Positions 7,546 to 17,408 of a stretch of DNA of 55,275 nt are shown here, piece by piece. Made by a program: the position numbers and the translations under genes. The notes below the pieces were generated by a model. It searched no databases, was not told where the DNA came from, and saw only the letters and a program-made list of their open reading frames with translations. The DNA is taken from the IMG/VR virus record IMGVR_UViG_3300005534_000016, positions 1 to 55,275 of that record. One strand, written 5' to 3'. Positions within the stretch are counted from its first letter, which is position 1, and every line of letters begins with the position of its first letter. The DNA is from a virus.

Positions 7546-10500
7546 TGAGTACGTTAGTTTGGCCTTGCGGCGGGTTGAACCATTGCGGCGGATAAGTGGG
7601 CGGTTGCGTGGAACGGTCGGGAATATCATCGGTCAACCGTGCGCCCGTGCCACCCATGACAATCAGGGTGGCCAAAGCTTTGCTGGCCGTTTTCACGCCG
7701 TTTTCGTCCCAATGAAAGCCATCATGCCAAACTTCCCGGACGGCCTCCTCAAATGGAATTGGCGCAAATTCTTCGCTGAAAAATTCCGGCCAGGTGTACG
7801 GCTTGACCCCTTGTTGGGCCAACCGCTTGGGCACCGGAGACGGGGAACCCGGCAAGGGCCGTTCCTGCCAGTCGCCCCGCGTCAAAATATCAGCGGCCAG
7901 ACTGGCAAACGGACTTAACTGGGACCGAATATATTTCCCCGTCAACGAATACATGCTTTCATCCGGGTAAATCAGATTTTTCAACTTGCCGGTGCCTTGC
8001 TCCCGAATTTTCAAAAGCTGCACCGGCAAACGCGCCATGGTTAAAAATTGGTTGCCATACGAAAAATTCATTCCAGCTACCTTAAATTTCATCCAGTCCG
8101 ATTTAAACGGATCGTCCAAGTTCACTTTTTGCTTGCTACCGGTGGCCGCTAAAACCGCTTGGTTCAGTGCCAAAAGACTGATCATCGTTCCCATCACCCA
8201 CGCTTTTTCCTTCGCTTGATGAATGGCAAACATCCGGTCCGCTTCACTGGCGTTTTTCCAATTGCTGAACGTCGTCACCGCCTTGATCGGATCGGTCACC
8301 AACCACGCCCCGCGTGAAGCCAGCAAACGCGGCGCAAAAAGAGCCAGAGACGCTTTGGGGAAAACCCGGGCCTTGATTACTCCCGTGGCATGATTGATTG
8401 CGTCCGCCAACGCTTGCGCCGTTTCCGGCGTTTTGGCGCTTTGCGGCAGGTTATCCCAATGTTGGTCAAACATATCCTGCCGCAAAATCTTCAAGACCGA
8501 ATAACCACGATTACCCGCGCCGAAAAATGCGTTCGCCCAGGTATTGGTGCGCGGCGAATTATATTCCTCGTATTGGTTGGGATCGGTCACCAACCCGGCC
8601 CGGCGTCCGACGATGTAATTTGGCCGGCGGATCAAATCTTGCATCTGCATTTCGTGAAATGCGGTGTTCCCCACCATCCGATACATTGTGCCGAAATCTT
8701 TAAGATAGGTTCCCCAATACTGCGGTTGAAAACCCACCATCGGCGCGTGCGTCCCCAAAGCCACAAACCCGTGGCCGCCCACTTTCAATTTAAACAAGCC
8801 ACGCGGAATTTTGGCCAACGCCTTGGCAATGGGAGCCATTTGCGTTTCCATGAGCCACCGGTTGGCCTGTTGTTTAAACAGCCGCAATTGTTCCTGCTTG
8901 CGCCAAACATCATCTGCCAAAAGTTTCAGCCGTTTCCGTTGGGTCAATAATTCGGTGACTTTTTTGACCGGCAAACCGAGGTCGGTTGCGACGCGGTTGC
9001 GAATGTCGTCAAAGTTATGCATCCCTTGATCCAGATAATCTTTCACCTTCTGCCACGCCTTGATTTCCGGGTGCACGCGTTCATCGCTGGCTTTCTTGGC
9101 CGCGTCACTGGCCATCTGGCGCACCCGGTCAATGGCCGCTTGGTGCGCGGCCTGCGCGGCTTTGAGTTGCACCTGCGCCGCCTTGGCTTTCGCAATCTGC
9201 GCCTGCACGCGTTGTTTGGTGACGGCTTTGGCCTGTCTTGCCGCCGCTTCGCGCACCGTTTTATCGGCGGCAGCTTGAGCTTTAGCTGCCGCCTTCGGCT
9301 GAACATTCTGCGCCGCCGTGCGCAGTTCCTGATTGGCGGCTCGCGCCTTGTTTTCCGCTGTTGCCATCCGCGCCGCCGCTTCGCGCACCGTTTTATGAGC
9401 CGCATCCAACGCCGCTTTTTCCGCCGGCGTCATCGTTTGTTTCACGGCCTCTTTGGCCAATTCACCGTTGAATTGCGTTTGGGCCGCATCCGTTTCCGCC
9501 GTGGCAGTTTTTACCTTGCCGGTTTTCTCCGTGGCTTGGCCGCGTTGTTCCGGGGTGAAATCCTTGCCGGTTTGGTCGTGATATTCTGTTTCCAAACCAA
9601 TCACGCTGCCGGTATCAATGTCCCTGACACCTTGTTGACCTACACCAACACGGCCCCAAACGGTTCCCATGTCTTTGGTAGCTCGACTCCATTTATACGT
9701 CTCATTTTTGGCCGCTTCGTACTCCGGTGAATCGGTGCCAAATTGCTCCTCAATTTCCCGCCCGTGCGCCTGCACCATGTCATATTTGGCGCGGCTCGCG
9801 GCAAAATCAGACTCACTGATTTTTCGTTTGGCCGGATCGGTTTCGGCATAAAATTCCGTGTACGCCCGGTCAGCCGCAGTCGGGTCTTTTCCAAGAATTG
9901 TTCGGCCAAGCTGAATTTGTTCATCGGGGGTCGTACCTTTGCCTGGTTGGGCAACAACCGGCAAACCGGCTTTTGCTTGAGATTCACGGGTAATTTGGCG
10001 CACGCCCTGCACGTCCGGGTTACCACCCGAAAACTCATCCGATCCCGCTTCCGCCGCGCCCACACTGCCCACGATTTTTTCGCCTTCTTGCAAAGGACCG
10101 TGGCTCCATTCCCCGGTTGCTGTTGGCACTCCCACGTCCGGCACTTTTTCCCCTTTAATGTCCCAAGTTTTGCCGCTGGACGCCGCTTGATACGTACTCC
10201 CATCGGGACGTTGAATGGTGACCATCTTTTCCCCAGGTGGCAGCACCGGCACGGCGTTTAACTTCGCCCGCGCAGCCGCGATTAAATCCTCGCTTTGCAA
10301 CCCTAATTCCGGCTTGCTTACTTTGCCCCCGGCATCCTCGAAAACTTTTTGCGCCTGTTTCCGATCCAACACATTGCCTTGCGCATCCACAAAGACATGC
10401 TTGGAATCATCCGCCAACGCATCAAAAAGTTTTCCCGCGTCTTCCGCCGAAGCGTTGGCCAAGTTATTATGAAAAATAGCCGCATGCGTCGGACCACCCG

Positions 10501-11452
10501 TCACCGGCTTCCCGTCCACAAGCAAAGCCGGCGTTAGCGTCCCATGGCCTTCTTGACTGTCTGTTCCGCGTGGTGAACCGGGCTGTGCCCCTTCTTCTCG
10601 TGCGCCCACGGGTTGGGATGGTCCGGGTGACGTTTGTTGTACGTCGCTGCCGCGATTCGCTTCGCCACCTTGGGCGACTTGCCCCGGCGTTCCAGGCTGT
10701 CCCTGATTTTCTCGTATTCCTTTGGCATTTTGATCCTCACTTTCTGTTGTTGATTTGCGAACATCTACCGTATTGGGGGAAACCTTGCCTCCAAATCTTG
10801 GTGTCCCAAAAAGTAATGTTTGCGCAATACTCTGCGTTAATTCGCCAGCGGTCGGTTTTTGCCCTTGAATCAGCGGCGCGGCCACACCCCCGGCGGCACC
10901 GAGACCCACTTGCGTGGCCACATTTTTGGCCAGTTGCTTTTCAGCAGTCGTCACCGCCTCACCCCTGGCAATTTTATAAATCGCCGCCGCGCCCTTCGCT
11001 GCCGTCACTGGATCACCCAGGCGAAACGCCGGCAAACTAGAAGCCAGATTTCCCACCGCCGCCGCCACCGGATGATCCTTCAAATCCTGTTGCTGATATT
11101 GCTGCAACGTGTTGTAAGTCTCCGGCGATGCGGCTTTGATGACTTCTTTTTGCGCCTTGTCACCCAGCAAACCGCCCACCAATGCGCCGATCAACGCCCC
11201 GCCGATTTCGCCGATGCCCGTTTCACCCAAGACGGGGATCGCAGCACCAATGGCCAGTCCGGCTTCTGCGCCGCCGGCAGCACCGCCCGCCGCTGCAAAC
11301 GCCGGGACAACACCCGTCGCAGCCCCACGCGCAAACGCCCCCGTCGCCGTCGTGGTAAGCGGTTTCGCCGTCGCCCAATCAGGAACGGATTCCCCGGCGG
11401 CAGCCGAATTGGCCGCACCGCCAGGTGCCCAATCTGGAATGGTTTCAGCCAT
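7529..11452 (-). CDS. Large virion protein with LPD38-like domain, 1307 aa
   Basis: The N-terminus has repeated PDWA motifs and a Gly/Ala-rich hydrophobic region (about 38-100) like a glycine zipper. The middle is disordered (about 220-330) and then coiled, with long Ala/Lys/Gln heptads (about 680-830). The C-terminal part (about 980-1240: APRLLASRGAWLVTDP, a hydrophobic helix, GKYIRSQLSPFASLAADIL) resembles LPD38, a large polyvalent protein domain in phages and mobile elements. In podoviruses such giant proteins between tail and portal genes are ejected with the DNA. That role is inferred. A second gene is nested at 10534-10728. Confidence 0.65.
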   Translation of the reverse strand: MAETIPDWAPGGAANSAAAGESVPDWATAKPLTTTATGAFARGAATGVVPAFAAAGGAAGGAEAGLAIGAAIPVLGETGIGEIGGALIGALVGGLLGDKAQKEVIKAASPETYNTLQQYQQQDLKDHPVAAAVGNLASSLPAFRLGDPVTAAKGAAAIYKIARGEAVTTAEKQLAKNVATQVGLGAAGGVAAPLIQGQKPTAGELTQSIAQTLLFGTPRFGGKVSPNTVDVRKSTTESEDQNAKGIRENQGQPGTPGQVAQGGEANRGSDVQQTSPGPSQPVGAREEGAQPGSPRGTDSQEGHGTLTPALLVDGKPVTGGPTHAAIFHNNLANASAEDAGKLFDALADDSKHVFVDAQGNVLDRKQAQKVFEDAGGKVSKPELGLQSEDLIAAARAKLNAVPVLPPGEKMVTIQRPDGSTYQAASSGKTWDIKGEKVPDVGVPTATGEWSHGPLQEGEKIVGSVGAAEAGSDEFSGGNPDVQGVRQITRESQAKAGLPVVAQPGKGTTPDEQIQLGRTILGKDPTAADRAYTEFYAETDPAKRKISESDFAASRAKYDMVQAHGREIEEQFGTDSPEYEAAKNETYKWSRATKDMGTVWGRVGVGQQGVRDIDTGSVIGLETEYHDQTGKDFTPEQRGQATEKTGKVKTATAETDAAQTQFNGELAKEAVKQTMTPAEKAALDAAHKTVREAAARMATAENKARAANQELRTAAQNVQPKAAAKAQAAADKTVREAAARQAKAVTKQRVQAQIAKAKAAQVQLKAAQAAHQAAIDRVRQMASDAAKKASDERVHPEIKAWQKVKDYLDQGMHNFDDIRNRVATDLGLPVKKVTELLTQRKRLKLLADDVWRKQEQLRLFKQQANRWLMETQMAPIAKALAKIPRGLFKLKVGGHGFVALGTHAPMVGFQPQYWGTYLKDFGTMYRMVGNTAFHEMQMQDLIRRPNYIVGRRAGLVTDPNQYEEYNSPRTNTWANAFFGAGNRGYSVLKILRQDMFDQHWDNLPQSAKTPETAQALADAINHATGVIKARVFPKASLALFAPRLLASRGAWLVTDPIKAVTTFSNWKNASEADRMFAIHQAKEKAWVMGTMISLLALNQAVLAATGSKQKVNLDDPFKSDWMKFKVAGMNFSYGNQFLTMARLPVQLLKIREQGTGKLKNLIYPDESMYSLTGKYIRSQLSPFASLAADILTRGDWQERPLPGSPSPVPKRLAQQGVKPYTWPEFFSEEFAPIPFEEAVREVWHDGFHWDENGVKTASKALATLIVMGGTGARLTDDIPDRSTQPPTYPPQWFNPPQGQTNVLNESHP
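10534..10728 (-). CDS. Nested small basic protein, 64 aa, in an alternative frame
   Basis: Inside the disordered linker of the 1307-aa protein, another frame reads MPKEYEKIRDSLERRGKS, then KVAKRIAAATYNKRHPDHP and a basic tail ending KKAMGR. This looks like a helical DNA-associated small protein of the type MPK.YEK.RD.....G......A...YN. The ATG at 10728 has AGTGAGGAT ending 4 nt before it, a credible ribosome site. The host frame there is Gln/Gly/Pro-rich and tolerant, which suits overprinting. Confidence 0.55.
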   Translation of the reverse strand: MPKEYEKIRDSLERRGKSPKVAKRIAAATYNKRHPDHPNPWAHEKKGHSPVHHAEQTVKKAMGR

Positions 11453-11454
11453 GA

Positions 11455-12498
11455 TTAACGCAAAAATTGATTCGCCGCACCGTCACCAAACCGGGCATTG
11501 AACTGCGCCGCCAATTCTGGATGTTTGAGTAAGTAATCAATATCACTCTGTTGTGGTTGAGCCGTTGATTGCGCCGTGGCTGGCGCACCCGCCAAATTCA
11601 ACGTCAACGGCGGTTGCGCATTAACAATCGGCGGCAACATCATGGAGGGATCAATTTGCAATTTGGGCGTCAACGCCGCCGCCGGTGCGGCCGGCGCCGG
11701 AGCGCCAGCCGGTAAGCCAGTCGAACGACTGTTCCATTGCTGCAATAGAGCCGCCGCTTGTTCCGGCGTCGGCTTGCCAATAAAAATCTGCGGCTTCGGA
11801 TTCAACGCCGGATTGGGATTGACGTAACCACTGGTTCCCATCGGCGACGCCACCGGATACCCTTGCGGTTGCAAAGTCGGCTGCGGCAGAACGTTTGTCT
11901 TTTCCAAACCCGCGCCCAACGGTGTTCCCCCCATGGCCCCTGGCGGCCCCGCCAGAGTGGGTTTCAAGGCGTCGATGGCGGCCAAAGCTTGATTGCGTTG
12001 ATCGTCTGTCAATCCAGTGTTAGCCACCACCGCCAGTTTTTTCTCATTTTTGGCTTGATCAAATTTTGCCTGCGCGGAACTTTCATCCGCCTTGTTAATT
12101 CGGCCCACCCATTCCGCCCGGAACTTGGAAGTGGGAGAAATTAACTGCGGAAACGCTTGCACCGCTGCCGTCGGTGAACCGGTGCGCTTGGCAATGTCCA
12201 AAGCCGTCAACTCCTGACTTTCCGTCAGCTTGGCCATATCCTGCCCGCCCTTCGCCTGCCATTTCGCCAAGGTTGGGGCCACTGTTTGATTGTAAACCTC
12301 GTTATAATCCGCCCCACGCTGCAAACCACGGTTCGCAAAATTGGCAAACGAATCGCTCAATTCCTGTTGGAATTGCGGGTTATTGGCCAGATACGGAAAT
12401 TGCGCCACCAATTGCTGTTTGCTTTGGTTCAGCATCGCCGAAACTTGCTCGGGCGGAAGCACGTCTTGACTGTCCAACGTATAAGGAGAATCAGCCAT
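11455..12498 (-). CDS. Hypothetical virion protein, 347 aa
   Basis: A helical N-terminus (about 1-130, Gln-rich) leads into a Pro/Ala/Gln-rich low-complexity half and a short helical end (SDIDYLLKHPELAAQFNARF). There is no signal peptide or enzyme motif. It sits between the LPD38 protein and two more low-complexity proteins in the same operon with gaps of 2-12 nt, as internal or ejection proteins of podoviruses do. Function inferred only from position. Confidence 0.6.
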   Translation of the reverse strand: MADSPYTLDSQDVLPPEQVSAMLNQSKQQLVAQFPYLANNPQFQQELSDSFANFANRGLQRGADYNEVYNQTVAPTLAKWQAKGGQDMAKLTESQELTALDIAKRTGSPTAAVQAFPQLISPTSKFRAEWVGRINKADESSAQAKFDQAKNEKKLAVVANTGLTDDQRNQALAAIDALKPTLAGPPGAMGGTPLGAGLEKTNVLPQPTLQPQGYPVASPMGTSGYVNPNPALNPKPQIFIGKPTPEQAAALLQQWNSRSTGLPAGAPAPAAPAAALTPKLQIDPSMMLPPIVNAQPPLTLNLAGAPATAQSTAQPQQSDIDYLLKHPELAAQFNARFGDGAANQFLR

Positions 12499-12501
12499 AA
12501 A

Positions 12502-12954
12502 TTATTGCGTCGGCCAACCGGCCTGCGTCACCCCGGCGGGATTGGTCCAGGACAAAGTGGGCAACGAAGACGCCGCCCGGGCACCCGGATTGCGCGTTTG
12601 TCCCGCCGTCGCCATGGACGGCAGTTGCGAAGTCAATTGCCGCAAAATTTCCGCCGGCAAATATTGGTTTTGAATCTGCTGCGCTTGATTGGCCAGTTGA
12701 TTTTGCGCCGCCGTTTGCTGCTCGCCAAACTGCTGGCCCTGCGTCTGGAACTGCTGTTGCCACTGCTGTTGCGCCTGCGCCAAGGCTTGCGCCTGCTGAA
12801 ATTGTTGCATTTGATCCGCCAAAGACTGCTGGCCCAGTTGATACTGATACTGGTTTTGCTGTTCTTGCGGCGCGAGTTGGGCCAGACCCAAGGAATATTT
12901 CCAGTTCGGCAAACCGCCCAGCGTTTGCAACAGACTTAAAACATTTTGATTCAT
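12502..12954 (-). CDS. Gln-rich virion-type protein, 150 aa
   Basis: More than a quarter of residues are Gln, with runs such as QQWQQQFQTQGQQFGEQQ (about 65-82), followed by a Pro/Thr/Ala tail. It is probably an extended helix or coiled coil. Its stop is 3 nt upstream of the next ATG. No homology recognised; likely an internal virion component together with the flanking genes. Confidence 0.55.
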   Translation of the reverse strand: MNQNVLSLLQTLGGLPNWKYSLGLAQLAPQEQQNQYQYQLGQQSLADQMQQFQQAQALAQAQQQWQQQFQTQGQQFGEQQTAAQNQLANQAQQIQNQYLPAEILRQLTSQLPSMATAGQTRNPGARAASSLPTLSWTNPAGVTQAGWPTQ

Positions 12955-12966
12955 AATGGTAAATGA

Positions 12967-13614
12967 TCATCCCAGCAGGGACGAAATTGGATTGACCGGC
13001 GCACCACCGCCGTAATAAGCCGTGCCGCCGGCGTTATAACCATTGGGCGGTGCCAGATTTCCCACGTTATAACCATAGGCTTGCGGGGCTGTCGCCGTGC
13101 CATAGCCCCCAGTTATCCCTCCGGTGCCGCCAAATCCGGCATTGGACAAGCCGATCAAAGCGTTGATCTGATCCATGAATTGTTGTTCCGCCAAACTTTG
13201 TTGAAATTGGGAGCTATTTTGGCCGAGGTTTTGTTGGAACTGCGTATTTTGCAAATTCTGGCCCGGCGTCGTCGCCAGGTTGCCGGAACTGGTCCCGATC
13301 AAATTCAGCAAATCGCTCAAACCCGTCTGACGATTCTGGTTGGCCTGCTGGTTGTATAAATTGGCACCCATGTTGCCGCTGAAAGTGCCGATGGCGTTGG
13401 CTTGCCCCGGCTGGCCCGCGCCCGCCCCCGCATACGCATTGGTGGTTTGCGCCCACGACGCCGAAGGCAGTCCGCTCAATAAGTTGGAAATATTGCCCGT
13501 CGCCGATCCCAGCAGATTGTTGAGCCCGGGCAACGCCTGTTGCAACGTGGTGGGATAACCCGCCGCCGAAGTGGTGGGCGTCATATTTGAATTGGTAGAA
13601 CCAGCAGCAGCCAT
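12967..13614 (-). CDS. Gly/Asn/Gln-rich virion-type protein, 215 aa
   Basis: Low complexity throughout: Ser/Thr/Ala/Asn at the N-terminus, then Gln/Asn-rich amphipathic segments, then a Gly/Tyr-rich C-terminus. There is no catalytic motif. It is the first gene after hairpin element 3, separated from it by a 57-nt leader, so it probably opens a transcription segment that includes the following low-complexity proteins and the 1307-aa protein. Confidence 0.55.
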   Translation of the reverse strand: MAAAGSTNSNMTPTTSAAGYPTTLQQALPGLNNLLGSATGNISNLLSGLPSASWAQTTNAYAGAGAGQPGQANAIGTFSGNMGANLYNQQANQNRQTGLSDLLNLIGTSSGNLATTPGQNLQNTQFQQNLGQNSSQFQQSLAEQQFMDQINALIGLSNAGFGGTGGITGGYGTATAPQAYGYNVGNLAPPNGYNAGGTAYYGGGAPVNPISSLLG

Positions 13615-13671
13615 AAATTAATTCGGGTTTTTGTTTGTTCCGATCCGTCTATTTTCGTGTCTTCGTATGTA

Positions 13672-13724
13672 TCTTTCAAAGCCCGCCGCACGGTGTTCCC
13701 CCCGTGGGTGCAGGCTTCGCCTGC
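13672..13724 (-). repeat. Hairpin/GGGGGA element 3
   Basis: Minus strand: GCAGGC-GAA-GCCTGC hairpin placed at the stop of the adaptor-like gene, ACCCAC, GGGGGGAACACC, then GGGCTTTGAAAGATA. Downstream is a 57-nt AT-richer leader and then the 215-aa gene. Hairpin, spacer ACCC and box match element 2 nearly base for base. Confidence 0.78.
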
Positions 13725-14752
13725 TAGTTTGGGTTTTTGATTCGACCGCCCATCAAGGGCAATACTGAAACGGGTGTTTCCCACGTCGGCATTTTGTCCC
13801 GGTCCACCATGTTCAATTCGGCGATGGCCCGCAGGAAAAAGTTATTGGCCGTTTGCACATCGCCGGCTTCCTCGGCCTTGATCGCCTGAATGGCAAACGC
13901 CAGGGCATCCAAATCGTCCACCAACAGAAAGTCCCAGGTGTTGACCACGGGAATAAACTCCAGTTTCACCAACGCCTCCATCTTGTGATAAACCGGCGTC
14001 GTGCTGTTGTTGGCGTTGCATCCCAGCCGATTATTGAAATTAACGATGCACGACCGGCGAAAGCGGGGATTGGTGTCCGTTGGTTCAAAAATCGCCAGCA
14101 ACCGGTGCGTATTACTCGCCGAATCATATTCGTACAACGTCGCATAACCCACTGTCGCCTGGCGCACAATGGATTGAATCTCCGTCACCAATTGCGTCGT
14201 TTGGGCATAAGGCGTCGCTGCGGTCAGCGTCAAACCGTCCTGCCACACACCACCCACGGATTGTTGCAGCGGTTGATTCCCCACCTGTGTACCGAACAAA
14301 GTGATGGTTTTGCCGAGGTCCGCCGGCTGCTGGACGTAATATTGGATATTTTGACCGGTGCCCTGGCCGTTGGCATCCGTGCCGCTGATATTGGAAAAAG
14401 TGCACGTCTCCCCCGCGTCCTGCAAAACCGCGTCACCGTGCCAGTGATGATGATGCCGGTGCCAACTGCCCGTGAACGAATACCATTTATTGGAAACCTG
14501 GCTCCCATGCCGCCCGCCGAACCGCGCCGCCAGGATCGTACCCACATAACGCGGCCAGACGATGTAACAGCCTTGAAAAACGAATTGCGCCTCCTGCGTA
14601 AGGCCGAAGAAATCACCGCGTTTGATCAAACGCCGCTGCGCCCGGTTCACCAAATCGGTAAACTGGGCCGTGCCGGCCACCACCCCGCAGACATTTTGAA
14701 TTCCAATGTCATTCTGGGCATCCAGCAGTTGTAATTTATAAGCCATGCTCAA
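13724..14752 (-). CDS. Head-to-tail adaptor-like protein, 342 aa
   Basis: The N-terminal helical part (about 1-50: VNRAQRRLIKRGDFFG) and a C-terminal helical part rich in AIQAIKAEEAGD and FFLRAIAELNM resemble phage adaptor/connector subunits that stack under the portal. A His-rich loop HRHHHHWH (about 97-104) is striking and could bind metal. The gene overlaps the nozzle gene by ATGA, and adaptor and nozzle are usual neighbours in podoviruses (P22 gp4/gp10, T7 gp11/gp12). Assignment from order and size. Confidence 0.55.
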   Translation of the reverse strand: MSMAYKLQLLDAQNDIGIQNVCGVVAGTAQFTDLVNRAQRRLIKRGDFFGLTQEAQFVFQGCYIVWPRYVGTILAARFGGRHGSQVSNKWYSFTGSWHRHHHHWHGDAVLQDAGETCTFSNISGTDANGQGTGQNIQYYVQQPADLGKTITLFGTQVGNQPLQQSVGGVWQDGLTLTAATPYAQTTQLVTEIQSIVRQATVGYATLYEYDSASNTHRLLAIFEPTDTNPRFRRSCIVNFNNRLGCNANNSTTPVYHKMEALVKLEFIPVVNTWDFLLVDDLDALAFAIQAIKAEEAGDVQTANNFFLRAIAELNMVDRDKMPTWETPVSVLPLMGGRIKNPN

Positions 14753-17385
14753 AGTTGGGTTTGCAGCGAATACAACGATAAATCCGGTGTCGTCGTGCAG
14801 TTGATCGCCGCGCAGGTGGCAGGGATGTTGACTGGGGCAAACACCGGTTCCGGGGCCGTGATCGCCGAAGCCCGGATGCCATTGATGGTACAGGCACCTT
14901 CCACCACAAAGCGCAGTTGAAAGAAATAGCCCATGCGCAAAGGCCGGTTATTGCCCAATTCACCCGGCGTCACCGATGGCTCGCCGAGTCCCACCCGCAT
15001 ACGATAAGTCGAGTTGGCGTTGGCTCCCGTTTGATTGGAGCAAACGGTGAACGTGTTCCACAAAGTCCAGCACGGGTAAAAATCCGGGCGATAATAAACC
15101 GACACTTTCACCGAACCCTGAATTTCACTGACATAAACCTCACCATCGCGCAGTTGCAGTAATTCCGTCAGCGGATGAATATCTTCATTAAAGATGCACG
15201 AAGTCTCAAACATCCAGGTAATCGGCGTCGTGTTGTTGTCCGCAAAAATGTTTTGCTGTGTTGCCACCGATTCCGCCAGTTGTTCCCATAACTCAATTGT
15301 TCCCGTGATATTGTTATAGGTGAAGGCAAAACAACGGCGGTAACCGTTCACTCGTCCCACCATCACCTTTAATACATTCAAACCCTCCCACGCACCCTCC
15401 CAAACGGGCGGCTCCGCATTGCGTAACGTGGACAACGGATCAAAATTGAGCAGCGAAAAACCCAGGTGATAAGTGCCGTGGCTCGTGTTGGTCGGTGATA
15501 CCGTGCCGAAAAACCGGTTATCAAACGAACCTGAACTGCTAAAGTTCAATAATTGTTGATTGTCCAGTTCTAAAATCCGTTGCATTTCATCCGAAATGGG
15601 TTTGTTACCCCACTGCGCCAGTTGAAATTGCCGCCTGGCCAAAACCAAGGAACCAAAGTTAATGTCCCCGCGAAAAAACGTGTCGCTGTTGACGATGATC
15701 GTTGAATCCTGCGCCAACGCGCCTTGATCCTTGAGCGTTTCACTTTGAATCGGCCACGCCAGATTGGCCCACGTCGTCCGATCCGCCGGGGCGTTGTTGG
15801 CAAACACCGAAAACGGCGTGAAAATTTGCAATGACCCCAAGCCAAGGGAACTGTCCAGAACCGGCGGAAAAACCATGGCCGTGATTTGGTCACTGGTGCC
15901 CGGCAGCGTGAAGACACCGCCATTGGCCAGAAAATCATTTTCCGTGGTTTTTAAAACGGCATCACGGTAATTATAAGCCGGCGTCCCGCTTGCCCCGCCC
16001 ACAATATCCCCGGCCATGTAAGTAATTCCATTGGCCAACGAAAACCAGTTGCGACCATTGCCATAAGCGCCCATGCGTCCCACCGGCAATTCCGGCACCG
16101 AATAGATCGACAAGGGAAAGGTGTACGCATTGCCTACTCCGGTGTCGGTCAAATTGGTCAAATTGATGACGTTGCCGGCGGGTTGAGATACGGGCGAAAT
16201 TTCGTAGTAATCCGTGCCGATGAATACCGGCAAATTGACTTGTCCGGTGTACGGGGCTTGCAAATAAATTTGCACGGAACTGCCGTTGGCGGGAATGTTG
16301 AAACTTTGGGCCGTAACACCGACAATCACCTCGGGAGCCGTCGTCACCCGTTGAATCAACGTGCCAATCGGAATCGGAACATTCAAATCCGCATGATCGG
16401 CAGGCGCTGTGCCAAACACCTGGTATTCCCCACCCGTCAGAATGGCATAAACCGTGTAAGGATTGCCGGCCAGTCCCGGAATCGTGATCAAATCACCGAT
16501 CCCAAGGATCACCGGAGAATTGAAGAAAAAGGGAATCGTCGTATGTCCGGTTTGTGCGCCAATACCGGGCTGCCCAAACGTCAGGTTGGAGGTATAGCCC
16601 ACAAAAGCGGGCTTGGAAACAATGTCGGTCCCCGGTCCCACACTGCCCGGGCTGCTGGCATGGATCGCCGTTAATTTCGCGGGATTTTGCAGCAACGCCG
16701 TGGCCATGTAATATTCCCCGTTGAAAATCACCGGCACGTTAAACGGTCCCTGATAAATGCCCGTCAATGTCGCTTGAATCGTCGCATTGGCCAGAATATT
16801 GGTCGTGTTGGAAGTCGAAACCGTTCCTTGAACCACACTCGGCAAATATTGGAGCGGGATTGTGCTGGAACTGGCACTGGTCACCGTACCTTCCAACACC
16901 GCCGGCCCGTAAGATCGGCGCGAAGTCGAGCCGTCAAACAAAACGGGCAGCAACACGCCATCATTAATGATCATCCATTTTTCCGCCTGCCACATCCACA
17001 CCTGTTGCGTGGCTGGATTTCCCAAACTGCCCGGCACACTCACATCGGTGACATTCCAGGCTGAACCGGTCGATTGAAACTGGATCACATGGCCACCCAC
17101 CACTGCCACCAATGATTCCGCCCCTGCGTCAGGCCGGTAATAACCGCTTCCCTGGAACAAACCGGTTTGCAAAAGCGCCGCCAACGCCGTATTGCCGTTG
17201 AAATTGAGGGGAATCTGCACCACGGGCGGGCGCGGATGAATAAAGCCAAAGCGCAACGAACAATTCACCGTCATCGACAGTTGATTTTTCGGCAGTAACA
17301 ACGGCGACACACCGCTGTCAATGCCGCCGGAAAAATCCGACAGGAAATCAACATACTTTTTCGGATTATAACTCTGTTCTGCCAT
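14749..17385 (-). CDS. Tail nozzle / stabilisation protein, P22 gp10-like, 878 aa
   Basis: The opening DFSGGIDSGVSPLLLPKNQL (17-36) and the run of beta-strand segments that follow match the pattern of podovirus tail hub proteins such as P22 gp10 and T7 gp12, which form a beta-propeller nozzle that closes the portal channel. Residues about 170-420 are a Thr/Asn/Gly-rich beta insertion longer than in P22. The end (FFQLRFVVEG, NGIRASAI) is the usual final strand pair. It starts 23 nt after a hairpin element and lies next to the adaptor and tail fibre. Confidence 0.7.
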   Translation of the reverse strand: MAEQSYNPKKYVDFLSDFSGGIDSGVSPLLLPKNQLSMTVNCSLRFGFIHPRPPVVQIPLNFNGNTALAALLQTGLFQGSGYYRPDAGAESLVAVVGGHVIQFQSTGSAWNVTDVSVPGSLGNPATQQVWMWQAEKWMIINDGVLLPVLFDGSTSRRSYGPAVLEGTVTSASSSTIPLQYLPSVVQGTVSTSNTTNILANATIQATLTGIYQGPFNVPVIFNGEYYMATALLQNPAKLTAIHASSPGSVGPGTDIVSKPAFVGYTSNLTFGQPGIGAQTGHTTIPFFFNSPVILGIGDLITIPGLAGNPYTVYAILTGGEYQVFGTAPADHADLNVPIPIGTLIQRVTTAPEVIVGVTAQSFNIPANGSSVQIYLQAPYTGQVNLPVFIGTDYYEISPVSQPAGNVINLTNLTDTGVGNAYTFPLSIYSVPELPVGRMGAYGNGRNWFSLANGITYMAGDIVGGASGTPAYNYRDAVLKTTENDFLANGGVFTLPGTSDQITAMVFPPVLDSSLGLGSLQIFTPFSVFANNAPADRTTWANLAWPIQSETLKDQGALAQDSTIIVNSDTFFRGDINFGSLVLARRQFQLAQWGNKPISDEMQRILELDNQQLLNFSSSGSFDNRFFGTVSPTNTSHGTYHLGFSLLNFDPLSTLRNAEPPVWEGAWEGLNVLKVMVGRVNGYRRCFAFTYNNITGTIELWEQLAESVATQQNIFADNNTTPITWMFETSCIFNEDIHPLTELLQLRDGEVYVSEIQGSVKVSVYYRPDFYPCWTLWNTFTVCSNQTGANANSTYRMRVGLGEPSVTPGELGNNRPLRMGYFFQLRFVVEGACTINGIRASAITAPEPVFAPVNIPATCAAINCTTTPDLSLYSLQTQL

Positions 17386-17408
17386 GAGTTTCTTTTCGCT
17401 TTATTTTA

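Noticed and set aside
7546-7629. 28-residue N-terminal extension of the HExxE protein
   Set aside because: It lies inside the 1307-aa gene, is Arg-rich and lacks a start signal; the ATG at 7545 fits the overlap style of this genome.
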